A stretch of DNA of 64,000 nt from Pratylenchus scribneri (lineage: Eukaryota; Nematoda; Chromadorea; Rhabditida; Pratylenchidae), in contig JAQSEB010000138.1 of assembly GCA_030063045.1 (NCBI GenBank), forward strand, positions 1,550,001 through 1,614,000, read 5' to 3'. A model generated the notes under the pieces. The model had not been told where the DNA came from. It saw only the letters and a program-made list of their open reading frames with translations, and searched no databases. Numbering within the stretch: position 1 is the first letter of the stretch; each line of letters begins with the position of its first letter. Below, one piece after another: positions 28,349 to 39,384 of this stretch. The position numbers were made by a program, and so were the translations under genes.

Positions 28349-29365
28349 TCAATTTTCCACTTCCGGCAGATTACAAAAATCTTCATCATTGCAAAGCTCG
28401 CATTTGATGACTTTGCCGTTCCGCTTCACAGCACAATTTTCTTGGAAAGCTTCGCAGCTACGCACTGACGCACAGCCAGCAAATTCCACTGTTTCGTCGT
28501 CTAAAAAGCAAAAAATGTTGAAAAATCATTTTGATTAATTTATATTATTTATAAAAAAGGAACATTCGAAAAATTGCTGATGAGCCATAAAATGCCTATC
28601 CGACGGAATGCCTATCCTCATAAAAAGTTACAGAATGCCTACCCCTAAATAATTTTTCACTTTTAATAAATCAGAAACCGGTTTTAATCCTTACGAACCT
28701 TATATTAATTTGTAGATCTCATCGAGAAGTTTCTCTTGATTTTGACATATAAATTTCTTAGTTTAAATTGAAACTGTGCGAGTTAAACTATTTAAAAATA
28801 TTTCTGGTTTCAAATTCTTTATAATTTTTTAAATAATCCGACATTTTATATACCATTCGATGCGTCTCGTTGAGATCTACAATTGGTATAAGGTTTGTAG
28901 GGTCTAAAACCGGTTTCTGATTTATTAGAAATCAAAAACTCCTTTTTAAATTTATTTCTAAATGTAAAATATCGCCGCCTAACCAAGAATGCATAAAGCA
29001 TGAGCACATCGATTCTCATCCAAATCATTGCATTGCTGCCCCAGGGCCCAGTCTTTGCTTCGAGGCGGATATTGCGGAGTAGGTAGTCCTCTGTTATCAC
29101 CCTTGGACCAGCAGGATAAACCTTCAAAAGTTGTTTTATTTTTTGTCTGTTAATAAATTATAAAAATAAAATGGAGAGATAATATAAGTTTCTCTTTAAA
29201 ATTATTTTTATTTTAATTCCTTTTGTAAATATGCCGAAAAATTGCACCTATTTCAAAGGAACCCAAAAGTTTTCTGCCAAATTATTTCCAAGAAAATTTA
29301 CCTTCAATTGAATGATGCAAGAATAGTACTAATAGCATAGAAAGGGCGGCATATTTGATAGCCAT
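28349..29365 (-). CDS. Secreted Ly6/uPAR-like protein
   Basis: Exons 29302-29365, 28984-29121 and 28349-28500 join in phases 1 and 1 to 117 residues. The signal peptide is MAIKYAALSMLLVLFLHHS. The mature part starts GLSCWSKGD and has about ten cysteines ending CELCNDEDFCN, the characteristic terminal C-x-D/N-x-x-C-N of three-finger Ly6/uPAR domains. There is no C-terminal hydrophobic stretch, so it should be secreted rather than GPI-anchored. Invertebrate relatives often modulate receptors and channels or act extracellularly; the partner is unknown. Most of intron 2 is occupied by a family A foldback element. Confidence 0.78.
28658..28945. mobile_element. Foldback element, family A, copy 4
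   Basis: Outer ends AATAAATCAGAAACCGGTTT and AAACCGGTTTCTGATTTATT are exact inverses. GTAGATCTCATCGAGA and TCTCGTTGAGATCTAC are near-inverse signatures. It fills the second intron of the Ly6-like gene and ends about 40 bases from exon 2. Confidence 0.75.
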
Positions 29366-30414
29366 TTTTAGAATAAAAATATTATTATTTTTCCTAAAAA
29401 TTTTCAATAAAATTTACACATTTATGAATAAAATAATATTTAAATTTATAATTAATTGTAAGAAGTGATATGGAGAAATAAATTAATATGTGCTCAATTT
29501 CGAAAAATTAGCTCTTTTCTTAGTTTTGATGATTTTCTGGTTGACTGATAAAACTGGTGAAGAGTAAAACATTTTAATAAAGGGACATTGTCCTTCTATT
29601 AGCTTATCATCTTTTTCCACAATTGGACAATTTATGTTGAAGGCCACAGCTCGAAAATGAGAATTAACGATAATAGGAGGAGAGCGAAATTAGAAGGAAA
29701 AATATTACTTGGAAACAAAAAGCATATGATCTGCCGTGAAGGAATTTAAAGATTAAATTTACCCCTATTAATGACAATTGTTCACAGATTGATAGATTTG
29801 AAACAAATTTAAGAAAAATAAATTAATTAATTAATATTCACAATTTTAAAATATATATCATTAATTAGAAATTTAAGAGAAATTAATTAATTAATATTTC
29901 CAAAAATAAATAGCATTAAATATAAATTTGAGAGAAATTAATAAATGAAAATATTCCAAATTAAAATTTATCATAAAAAAGTGGGAGAATAGACGATTAA
30001 ATATTTATTTCATTCCTTGCTGCTGTAGAAAGTACAATATTCGCTTCATAATCTAATTTCAATATGGTTATTATATGTAAGCAAAATCGAAAATTTTAAA
30101 AAAATGAATATTTTTCATATCTTTATTTTTTTTTTCTAGATATTTTATTAATTTTTCAATGCATAGCAATAATTATAAATGAAAAATGGGTTTTTGGTTT
30201 TGTCCCATTTCTAATTCTTTATTAATACCCTCGAGATATGAGAGACTTATGGCGGATTTCGCCTCGAGCAAAATATGAGCCAAGCACTCAAAAATCAATA
30301 AAATAGCCGAATAGCAGTGGACGAAACACCAGCAGAGGCCACTGCACACAATTATTGTTTTCAATATTTCCTTTTTCTCAATTAGAATTAAATAAATTAT
30401 AATTTACTCAAAAA
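29366..30414. other. Intergenic region with one weak small ORF
   Basis: Divergent spacer between the Ly6-like gene (-) and the 12-exon gene (+). It is AT-rich with repeated TTAATTAATTAATATT words near 29820-29950. The only notable frame is 30173-30364 (-), listed separately. Confidence 0.5.
30173..30364 (-). CDS. Small Cys-containing ORF with hydrophobic N-terminus (doubtful)
   Basis: 63 codons starting MKTIIVCSGLCWCFVHC, hydrophobic over the first 35 residues and then more polar. It starts 50 bases from the ATG of the gene on the other strand. A donor-like GGTATTA follows SLSYLE. It could be a small secreted protein, a first exon, or chance. No family is recognised. Confidence 0.25.
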   Translation of the reverse strand: MKTIIVCSGLCWCFVHCYSAILLIFECLAHILLEAKSAISLSYLEGINKELEMGQNQKPIFHL

Positions 30415-33400
30415 ATGCGAATTGATGATCTTATTTCCTCGTGTAAATTCCTTACTCGTCGTCAATTATTGCAATTTTGCCGAGCAAATCGACTCACTTT
30501 ATCCATTGTGGAGGAACATTTTGCTGAATGGCCAGCCATCTATTCCGAACTCACAATTGAGCATAAAGGCAAAAATTATCCAACTCCAATGGAAGAGCAG
30601 TAATGATTTTTTAAAGAAACCTATCATGTTAAAAATGAAAAGGATAATATTTATCTATTTTGTCCAAAAAATATTGAATATATTGTAGCCCACCCTATAG
30701 AGCCTCAGAAACCTTATTGCCCATGGGCTTCTAATAGAATAAATAATTTTACTCGCTTTTTTGACTAATAGATTACGAAAATGTTATCAATTAATTTTTT
30801 AGACCCAATCATCAACGCCGTTTACCCATTGATTCATTCATGGAATTAAAATCCCTAAATTGTGATTGTGAACAACAGCTTTCGATTAATATCAACGAAT
30901 TGTGGACTTATAAAGTGGCGGTCAAATGTGAATGCGATCAAAAGCGAAATTTTTGGTCAGATGAAAATGAAGGCGAACATTTCGAGCTGAAAACGCATCA
31001 TAAAAATTGCAAAGAGGATTGGATTCAATTGGAAAATCTAAATTTGGTAAATTGCATAAATGAATCGAACTGAAATTTTCCAAAAATAAATTCCATTATG
31101 TGGGACGTTTTTTAAATAGAAAAAAGGGCGGTGCAAATTTTGGCGTTTCCTAAAATTGCAAATGGCATAATATTTTAATTAAATATAAAATTGGATTTAA
31201 TATTTAAAATACATTGTTCATCCAAACATTTTGTGTTTTACTTCTTCCAAACATTTTGTATGTTTTTTGTTTCTCCAAACATTTTGTCTGTTTTTTTCTT
31301 ACAAATATTTTGTGTTTTTTGTTCATCCAAACATTTTGTGTTTAAGATCGCCAACATTTTGTGTTTTTGTTGGCCAAACATTTTGTGTTTTTGTTCACCA
31401 AACATTTTGTGTTTTTGTTCACCAAACATTTTTGTTTATGGCACAAAACATTTTTTGTGTTTTTGTTCACCAAACATTTTGTGTTTTTGTTTTCTAAACA
31501 TTTTATGATTTTGTCTTCCAAACATTTTGTGTTTTTATTCTTCCAAACCTTTGTGTTTATTTCAACAAAACATTTATGTTTTGCTTTACAAACATTTTTT
31601 TCCTTTTCCTGAATTTTATTATTTGTTTTTATTATCAATATTTTCTATTTTAGTATTTATTTTTTCCATTATTTAAAGCAACAATTAAATTCGATATTTT
31701 TATCCTTTTAGGATATATGAATTTATTCATTCCCATCCTAATCAAAATCCAACTTAAATATTTTCAAATACTCAGATTCCACAATTTCGGCGCCATTCTT
31801 ACTTCTTGAGTAAACTTATTCGCGAGAAATATTCATGCCACTATGGATCTACCGATAAATGTTGTAAAATCTTTGCCCATAAATTGCATGATCAGACCAG
31901 CCGTAATTTAATTGTCAAGGATTATATAATACAGCATAGGCGACAAAATTTGATACCCAAGCAATATGACGAATTGGAATTTTTGTAAACAAAATTTTTT
32001 TACAAAATTATGCAAATGATACAGGATTAGATCTCTTATAGTTAAGTTTAAATTTTAAGTTTGAATTTAATTTAGGTGGACTTAATTGAACTTAATAAAT
32101 GTAATTTTTTATATTTAATCAATTTTTCAATGTTTTTATTGCCTCCTTCGCATTCATTTTTGATATTTATGCGATTTTTGTACTTCTCTAGACTGTATGA
32201 TTAAAATGGCTATAACTCTATTTGCATGATTTTGAAAATTTTATTTTAATTAAAAAAATATAAATTTGTTTGGATTATTTATAGCGAAGGCGAAATCGGA
32301 GACGAAATTGAAGACGAAATTGAAGGCGAAATCGAAGACGAAATTGAAGACGAAATTGAAGGCGAAATCGAAGACGAAATCCGAGGCGAAATCGAAAGTG
32401 AAATCCGAGGCGAAATCGAAAGTGAAATCCGAGGCGAAAACAATATAATTGATGAAGGTAAATAAAAAATTTTAATTTTTTGAAATTTATAATTATTCTC
32501 TATATTATCTATCTCTAATAAAATAATTTCAAATGATTTTTAAAAATTAATAAAATTTAACTAAGCTAATCTCATTCAATTTCAGTGATTTGACATTTTA
32601 TGTTAAATTTTAAACAATTTTTAAATTTCTTTAAATTCAACCACAAAGATAGTTTATTATTTATATCAATAATAAATTAAAAATTAATCCTCATTGTCAG
32701 TTTGCTCATCAACAGCATTAATACTCCGGACAACAAATATCAATAAAATGATTGCTCATTTGAAGGTAATTAATAATTATCATTTTAATAAATAAGTTTT
32801 TTTTGTTAAATATTTCAAAATTTTATTAATTATTTATGCCTTTATTAAATTTGCCAAAAAATGGGAAATTATGTAGATATAAAATTTGTTAAATAATTTT
32901 TTCATTTACAGATGAAATTTATTAAAATTTACAAATTGCATCTAAGACCAATTCATTGGCATTATTATTATGGAGATGAAAACGATAAAGAGGAAGGCCA
33001 ACAAAATCTTAACGTCTCAAATGAGGAAATGGTAATAAAATATAATTGGGGAGATTTGTATGAAATTTACTACTTATTACCGAAAAAAATTTTTTAAAAA
33101 ATTTTCAAAAATGGTTTTTGAATTTTTATTTACCAATAAACACTAATTTATCTCTCATATATGTTTAAATTTAAATATTAATTTATGAAATATAAAAATT
33201 AAAATAATAGCCCCGATTTTAGTGTTTAAAAATTCTAAATTGGATTATGGAGAATGGAAAAATTACAAATGCTACTACCTGCAATATTGATGTGAATTTA
33301 ATTAACGAATTATTGGGCAATTTGGTTGGAAATGAAGAAATGAAGCAACACATTCTGTCGATTGGAAAATGCGGTCATCTACATTTAATGTCTGATGAAT

Positions 33401-34993
33401 TTAGTTAGTTTAAGGTTTAAAAGAATTAAATGATCAAATGAAATTTGCTATTATCTACATTATAAAAAATATTCATGGGAATTCGTAATTTATTTTACTT
33501 TTATGGGAAGCATATGTTTTAAATATGTTAAATACAATTACAGTTGATAGCACATATTGGGAAAATTTATTGGTGCTACAGTTATTGCAAGAAATGCTGC
33601 TAAAAAATTCATTAATGATTTCAATTGGACCTGCACTCCTATTACAATATTCAACGGTAAAATCAATCTTAAAAGAGATTAAATTTTTTTTTATCATTTT
33701 TTCAATCAGCAGATGCTAAATTTACTCCAAATTTACAATTCACAAGGGAATCATCGTCGTTTAATTATTTTCCTTCAAGAACAAAATGTCATATCAGTTC
33801 AATCTTTGATATATGTTTGTTAATTCTAAATAATGTCTTAAAATATTAAAATTAATATTCAGTCATTTTTAAATTCGAATGAACCGTGTACTTATTTTAT
33901 CATGATAGGTGCACATTTTGAACAAAAAAAATTTAAACAAAAATATTACAATGCACAAACGAATGAATATTTGCGAATACAACCTGGATATCGGTATTAT
34001 ATAACTTATAATTATAATAATTAAACAAATAAGATTATTATACTGTATATGCAGCTATTCTAATTTTTTTTAAAATTATTTTCAAAAATAGTATTTATCT
34101 TAATAATATAAATTTTATTTATATTATTAATTTTAACACACATTTTTAGGCATACTCAACTGCAAAATGTTTTTAAACAAAGGAAAACATAAATGTTTTT
34201 AAGCAAAACACAAAATGTTTTTAACAAAAGAAAATACAAAATGCTTTTAAGTAACACAAAATGCTTTTAGATTAGTAAAAAACAAAATTGCTTTTAAGTA
34301 ATACACAAAATGTTTTTAACAAACGAAAACACAAATTGTTTTTGAGCAAAAAATGTTTTTAAGCAAAATACAAAATATTTTTTAACAATCAAAAACACAA
34401 TTTATTTTTAAGCAAAACAAAACACAGAATGTATTTTGCAAAATGTTTTAAGCAATCAAAAATAATTAAAGATAGAAAATAAATTGATTTAACTCATTAT
34501 ATGTGGCATAAATGCAATAAAATAACTAAATATAGTTTTTCCAGTTATTCAGTGTCGGATCCAATTGATATATTGGAAGTTTATTTGGCAAGATATTCAA
34601 AATTATCCACAATTGCTGATGAAGAATTCGAATCATTTTTTGGTCGAGTTGAGCAAAATGTATCTAAAAGAATTACAATGTGCGAAAAAGAAATTGAATG
34701 TAAAAATTTAGAAAAAGTAATAAAGCATTTTTATCTATACAATTGTTTATATTAATATTTAGAATGACTATGGCACTTGGATAATTGTTTCGGGTGAAAT
34801 CAATATGTTGGATCCAGGCGAAGATGAGGAAGTAATTTGTTCATTCTCTTCATATTTGGCCAAAGTTTTTCCTGGATTTTCATTGAATATCGGCAAAAAA
34901 GCAAAAAATGCCTCAAATGGGAGTGATGCTGAAGAACTATATAATGCTGGATATGCTCCTTTCCGAAGAGCTCTTTTGCCACCAAAATTTTAA
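30415..34993 (+). CDS. 12-exon gene of unknown function with acidic repeat exon
   Basis: Exons 30415-30599, 30803-31046, 31776-31984, 32285-32457, 32701-32765, 32912-33031, 33223-33403, 33544-33656, 33710-33814, 33863-33993, 34545-34716 and 34763-34993 keep phase at every junction and give 642 residues. The N-terminal part has scattered Cys/His (CDCEQQ, CECDQKRNFW). Exon 4 encodes about 55 residues of EIEDEIEGEIE repeats from a 12-bp DNA repeat. The rest is mostly helical in look (LGNLVGNEEMKQHILSIGKC; LNLLQIYNSQGNHRRLIIFL) and ends ALLPPKF. I recognise no family. Splitting into two genes at 31988 (TAA just after the donor) is possible, but the joined frame fits exactly. Introns 2 and 10 hold minisatellite arrays in opposite orientation. 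Confidence 0.62.
31205..31615 (+). repeat. Minisatellite, core CCAAACATTTTGTGTTTTTG
   Basis: Roughly 16 imperfect copies of a 22-25 bp unit in intron 2 of the 12-exon gene. Unit edges vary (GTTCATC, GTTCACC, GTTGGC). Long open frames on both strands here are repeat artefacts. The core is shared with the array at 51555-52515. Confidence 0.8.
32285..32457 (+). repeat. Coding 12-bp tandem repeat (GAAATTGAAGAC type)
   Basis: Units GAAATTGAAGAC, GAAATTGAAGGC, GAAATCGAAGAC and later GAAATCCGAGGC/GAAATCGAAAGT repeat in the fourth exon of the 12-exon gene, in frame as E-I-E-D/G. An overlapping Lys-rich frame lacks an ATG. Confidence 0.7.
34135..34475 (+). repeat. Decayed minisatellite, core ACACAAAATGTTTTTAAGC
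   Basis: About 13 imperfect copies in intron 10 of the 12-exon gene. ACACAAAATGTTT is the reverse complement of the core of the array in intron 2, so the two arrays are inverted relative to each other. Confidence 0.65.
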
Positions 34994-36025
34994 TAATAAT
35001 TATAAAAAAAAAGTAAAAGAATTCGATTTTCCTTTAAATTTTCCATTTATAAAATGTTGTATTATTTTTCAGCTAATAAAATTTAGAAAAAAGTTTTATT
35101 CATTTTCTTATATATCTAATTAGGATGGAACTTAAAACTATAGTTTTTGGAAAAATTTTGTATTGGATTATTTTCAATATAAATAAAATTATTAATTGAA
35201 AAATAAATGATAAAATGATTTTTGTACATTTATTTTATTTTATATAAAAGTGAAAATGCAAATAAATTTGAGGAATGTATCAAATAAAGCAACAAAATAT
35301 GTAAATTGAAATAAGTTAATAAACCAAAATAAGCGGAATGTTTTAATTTTTCATCTCATCCATCCATCCATTCAGCATAAAATCGTTTAAAATGAGAGTC
35401 AAATTCATCAAATCAAAAAATGTGCGCAAAAATGGCCAATATCCTGAATTAAATTTTTTTTAGAATTTTCTTAGATTATTGATGTATATTTAAATTTTCA
35501 AAGATTAGCGGATAAAAAATAAGCGATTAATTGATGAGTCAATTTTTCGGATCCTATTTAATTTGACGAAAAAATTACTGAAAATGTCGAAAAAATGCTG
35601 AAATTCTCGAAAAGAATACTGAAAATTTCGAAGTAATAACGGTTCAGCGTTTTATCCTAGGTTTCATAAACCAATACTAATCAAGAGTTTTCTAGTCAAG
35701 ACTCAAGACGCATCAATTGGTATGTAATTTGTCATTGTTTGCTCAAAATTAAGGTATTAAATGGTTTTTAAATCGATTCTTGTTTGGATTTCAAAAACTA
35801 ATATAATCATTACAAAATATAAATTATTCGATGCGTCTCGATGACGAGATCTTCGATAGGTATATTTTTTTGATATATGATAAGTTGCTTAAATTTTAAA
35901 ACTTTTTCGCCATATTCATCATACTTTTCGACAATTTCATTTCGATATTTTAAATATTTCCCATTTTGCATAATTTTTTTATTCAATTTTAATTAAAATT
36001 ATCAAAATTTTAAAAATCATTAACC
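34994..36025. other. Convergent intergenic region
   Basis: AT-rich, with several AATAAA-type signals after 34993 and the family A element at 35568-35955. No gene is seen. Confidence 0.55.
35568..35955. mobile_element. Foldback element, family A, copy 5
   Basis: The left flank CGAAAAAATGCTGAAA and right flank TTTTTCGCCATATTCAT resemble the outer flanks of copy 1. The core has GACGCATCAATTGGTATGTA and GATGCGTCTCGATGACGAGA in inverse arrangement. Confidence 0.6.
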
Positions 36026-36400
36026 TCATTGCAATATAATTGTGATGCTGAAATAATTATTTCGGTCTCGAGGGCTTAATAAAATTTGGTTTTGGAGCCC
36101 AAAAATCTGTAGAAGAAGACCCAGCCAAGCATGACCATTTTGGGCACCACGATGTGTAAATTCACCCCATTGTCCCTTGAATTATATAAATTAAATAGAA
36201 TAATGATAATTTAAAAGCATTACAAAGCAAAAAATCCATTGGGCATTAAAATGGATTCGATTATTACCGACGTCCAAATATGAATATCGATTATCTTCAG
36301 CCATTGTGCGCCGAATTTCTTCATCCGTTTCACTATAATAAACAATTCCATCAAATGCACTTTCCATAAATTGAAAAATGTGTTCCAAACACGGCGTCCT
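36026..36400 (-). CDS. Two exons of an unrecognised gene (5' part unresolved)
   Basis: Exon 36268-36400 (approximate end) reads TPCLEHIFQFMESAFDGIVY and YSETDEEIRRTMAEDNRYSY. Exon 36026-36175 reads GQWGEFTHRGAQNGHAWLGL and runs to a stop after SITIILQ. The junction needs either a GTCGGT donor (phase 0) or a different acceptor, so it is uncertain. An upstream mini-exon (about 36688-36722) has a good acceptor and a GTGAGT donor. Composition and sense-codon runs look coding, but I recognise no domain. Confidence 0.4.
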
Positions 36401-37573
36401 ATTAATGGATAAGAGGGAATTTTATTTTGGCCAGGAATTTTAATTTTTCTTCGAATTTTCTTATCGGAAAAAAAACTATATTTTGAGCTATTTACTATTC
36501 AAGCTTATGACAATTGGAAACACAAGTCTAGTAGCAATGTCAATGGCTATAAATCCGCTATTGCTGGCTCAAATTTAGATTATTTTATTAGGTAGAAATC
36601 AGCTAATAAGAGTATCCCATTTTTGGGTAAGTGCTTAGTCTCCCTTTGGTTTTACGCCAATATAGATAAGATATAGAGTGTCACTCACTGTCTTCGGCAT
36701 ACTCGGCAGTCGGCACACGATTCTGTAATTGTAATGAATTGATCAAATTTATAGATTACCTCGCATTTCTGACCCTATATCCTTATTTTTAATTAAAATC
36801 TTATCACCATTTTGATTTCATTGTAAAAGGTGCCACAAAAATCATTAAAATCCAAATAGCTTTTTAACAATGAAATTATAAAATAATGGATAATTAAGAA
36901 TTTAATTGAATTTAATTTTATATGTTTTTATAAATTGTCGAATACTCAATTCAATTTCCAAATCTTGAATTTTTAAATTTAGCATTAGCATTCGAATTTT
37001 ACTCGACAATAATCCCAAACGATGATCGTTCCAATTCCAATGATTTAAATCTTTAACAAATTCTCAACTAAATCTGCAGCAAAAAATTCAGATAAATGTT
37101 TTGTTCAATAAAAATTACCCAAAAAAAAGTATCAAAAACAAAAATATTAAAAACATAAAAATTCTTTTGGATATTTTAAAAATAATTTCTGAAAACTTGT
37201 ATTTGATTATTTTGAACAATTTTGTTAATTTTTTTTGTTCAATATTTTATTCACTTTTGGTTAATATTCCTTTTCCCACCGTCCTCCAATTATCAATGAA
37301 CGCTCGTTTTACTCCATATAATTAATATTTTTATTATTCTATATTCCGTTATTATCACCAAATTGAGATATAAATGGCTATTTGAATAAATTGGATGAGT
37401 ATTTAATTGGCAATTAAAAAAATATTCCCTCATTTTTCACCTCGTTATTTTCCAGTTTCCAATGTAAAAAATGAATAATAATCTGCCGATCTGATCATAA
37501 AATATTATAAATGGAAAAAATATGTTTTATTTTTAATAATATAGTCAATTTATTTAAAATAGATTAATTCAAA
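36401..37573. other. Intergenic region
   Basis: Divergent spacer between the exons at 36026-36400 (-) and the ABM gene (+). The open frame at 37101-37325 is Asn/Lys/Ile-rich AT sequence without splice or start context. A possible mini-exon of the minus-strand gene lies near 36690-36720. Confidence 0.5.
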
Positions 37574-38395
37574 ATGAATTCTTCGGATGCCAAATTTGCT
37601 CTAACCCCGGAACCCCCATATTATGCGGTGATTTTCACACAAAAATTGAAAAACAATGGACAATTGGGCGAAAGTTATGACAAAATGATGGAATCCATGG
37701 TGGAATTGGTGCAAAAGCAGCCCGGCTTTTTGGGTGTGGAATGCTCCAAAATGGTTCGTTTTTATAATAAATTTAAAATGAAATTTTAATTATATTTTTT
37801 TAAAATATTTTTTCTATTTTTTAAAAGAATTTTTCATATAAATTATATAATTAAAATATTTTTTAGATTTATATTTATTATTAATAAAATAATATTTACT
37901 ATTTATATTTGTTCTATTATTAGAAGCCACTCTCTAATCGAAGCCCACCCACGATTTTAGTTCAATATTACTAGGCATAATCAACTTTTTTAAAATTTTT
38001 ATATTTCATTTTTTTAGTGCCATTGGGCTCTATAAAAAACGTATAGTTTACTCAAGAAAATAGCAGAATTAACTCCGAATTTTGCTCATTTTTGGACTCG
38101 AAACTTATTTATAAGCCATTGAACTTCTAATAGAAGAAATATGGTAATATTTATTCAATAGGATGAAGATGGTTTCATCTTAACGACAATTTATTTTGAC
38201 ACGGATGAAAATATTCGTCGTTGGAAACAAAATGAAGAACATTTGGAGGCGCAAAAACTTGGCAAGCAACTTTGGTACAATTATTACACGGTATTATGCG
38301 TTTATTTAAATAAAATTATCATTTGAATTTTTTATATTGATTTTTAGGTTCGTGTGGCCAAAGTGGAACGTGTCTACACTTTCTCGGCAAATTGA
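37574..38395 (+). CDS. ABM-type (antibiotic biosynthesis monooxygenase-like) ferredoxin-fold protein
   Basis: Exons 37574-37753, 38162-38290 and 38348-38395 join phase 0 to 118 residues. The order is EPPYYAVIFTQKL (strand 1), DKMMESMVELVQKQPGFLGV (helix and strand), GFILTTIYFDTDENIRRWKQ, NEEHLEAQKLGKQLWYNYYT and VRVAKVERVYTF. This is the dimeric alpha/beta ABM fold, closest in my recollection to the bacterial 100-residue single-domain group with the PGFLGVE and W-K-x-N-x-E-H motifs. It is cytoplasmic, with no signal peptide. Members degrade or oxidise small aromatic compounds or heme, or have unknown roles. The nematode introns and an AATAAA signal near 38449 show that it is resident in the genome and not contamination. 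Transfer from bacteria is possible but unproven. Confidence 0.82.
37905..38150. mobile_element. Inverted-repeat element with TTCTAT(TA)TTAGAAGCC ends
   Basis: TTCTATTATTAGAAGCCACT near 37912 is mirrored by GCCATTGAACTTCTAATAGA near 38113. It lies in intron 1 of the ABM gene. Terminal words match the family represented at 2690-2885 and near 30690-30745. Confidence 0.5.
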
Positions 38396-39384
38396 TAGAT
38401 GATAATAATTAAGAAAAAAATGATATTTGTGCTGATTTTCATAGTTAATAAAGAATAAATTAATGAAAAATGATTCACAATTATTCTTCAAATATATAGA
38501 TAAAATTAATATATTTATACTATAATAATATAATTTTAATTTGAATTAGAGCATAAATTGAAAGACCTTTAAAAAAACAAAAAAAAAAAGCAGAAAAACA
38601 TGCCATTTCTATGAATTTGCCTACAAAATTGTTAATATAATTTCTAGTTTTATTAATTTTTATTTTTGAAATATTCACAAAATTCCCGGTATCTGAATAT
38701 TTTTATTGGAAAGTAAATTAAAAAAGTAAAATTCTTTCTTCCAATTATTTTTTTATACCTATACCTATTGGCCTTTTTTCATTCTCAGAGCTAACTAATA
38801 AAATTGATTGCCATTAATAAAAATAATGCCATTAATATTATTAAATGTGGAAGGCCATAAATAATGGAAAACAAATTTGATTGGAGTGTAATTTAACCAA
38901 ATGCTGTCGACTTTTACAATAAGTACAATTTTCCAACATTTAATTTTATTTAATTTCTCTTTTCCCCTTTAATTGCGCCTGTGGCCATTTTATTTGCTCC
39001 AAATCCAACCATTTTAGGTTAATTTCCTTGAAGTTTTTTCATGTCATTTCCTAGAATTTTAGAAATATATTTTATTTTATTTATTACTATAGAATTAAAA
39101 AGAATTATAACAGTCAAAAAGGATATTTTACTCATTTTTCAAAAATTAAAAAATTTCATTAGAAAAATTCCCATAAAAATTATTTTCCTTCTACTTTGAA
39201 CGCCTTTGGAAAAAGGCAAGGTTGCTCCTGGGAATTATTTTGTGGCTTCATTTATTCAATTTTTATGAGAAAAAAATGCCACATGAAATATTGCGGATTC
39301 TAAATTTTTGTATTTCATTTCCGCCCATGCCTATGCGTCAAAAAACCGAACAATTTAATTGAAATTAATAACTCCATCCATCCT

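Noticed and set aside
31191..31638. Phe/Cys-rich frames around 31191-31638
   Set aside because: Minisatellite artefact inside an intron of a well-supported gene.
32266..32448. Lys/Ser/Thr-rich frame over the 12-bp repeat
   Set aside because: No ATG start; the acidic frame fits donor and acceptor phases on both sides.
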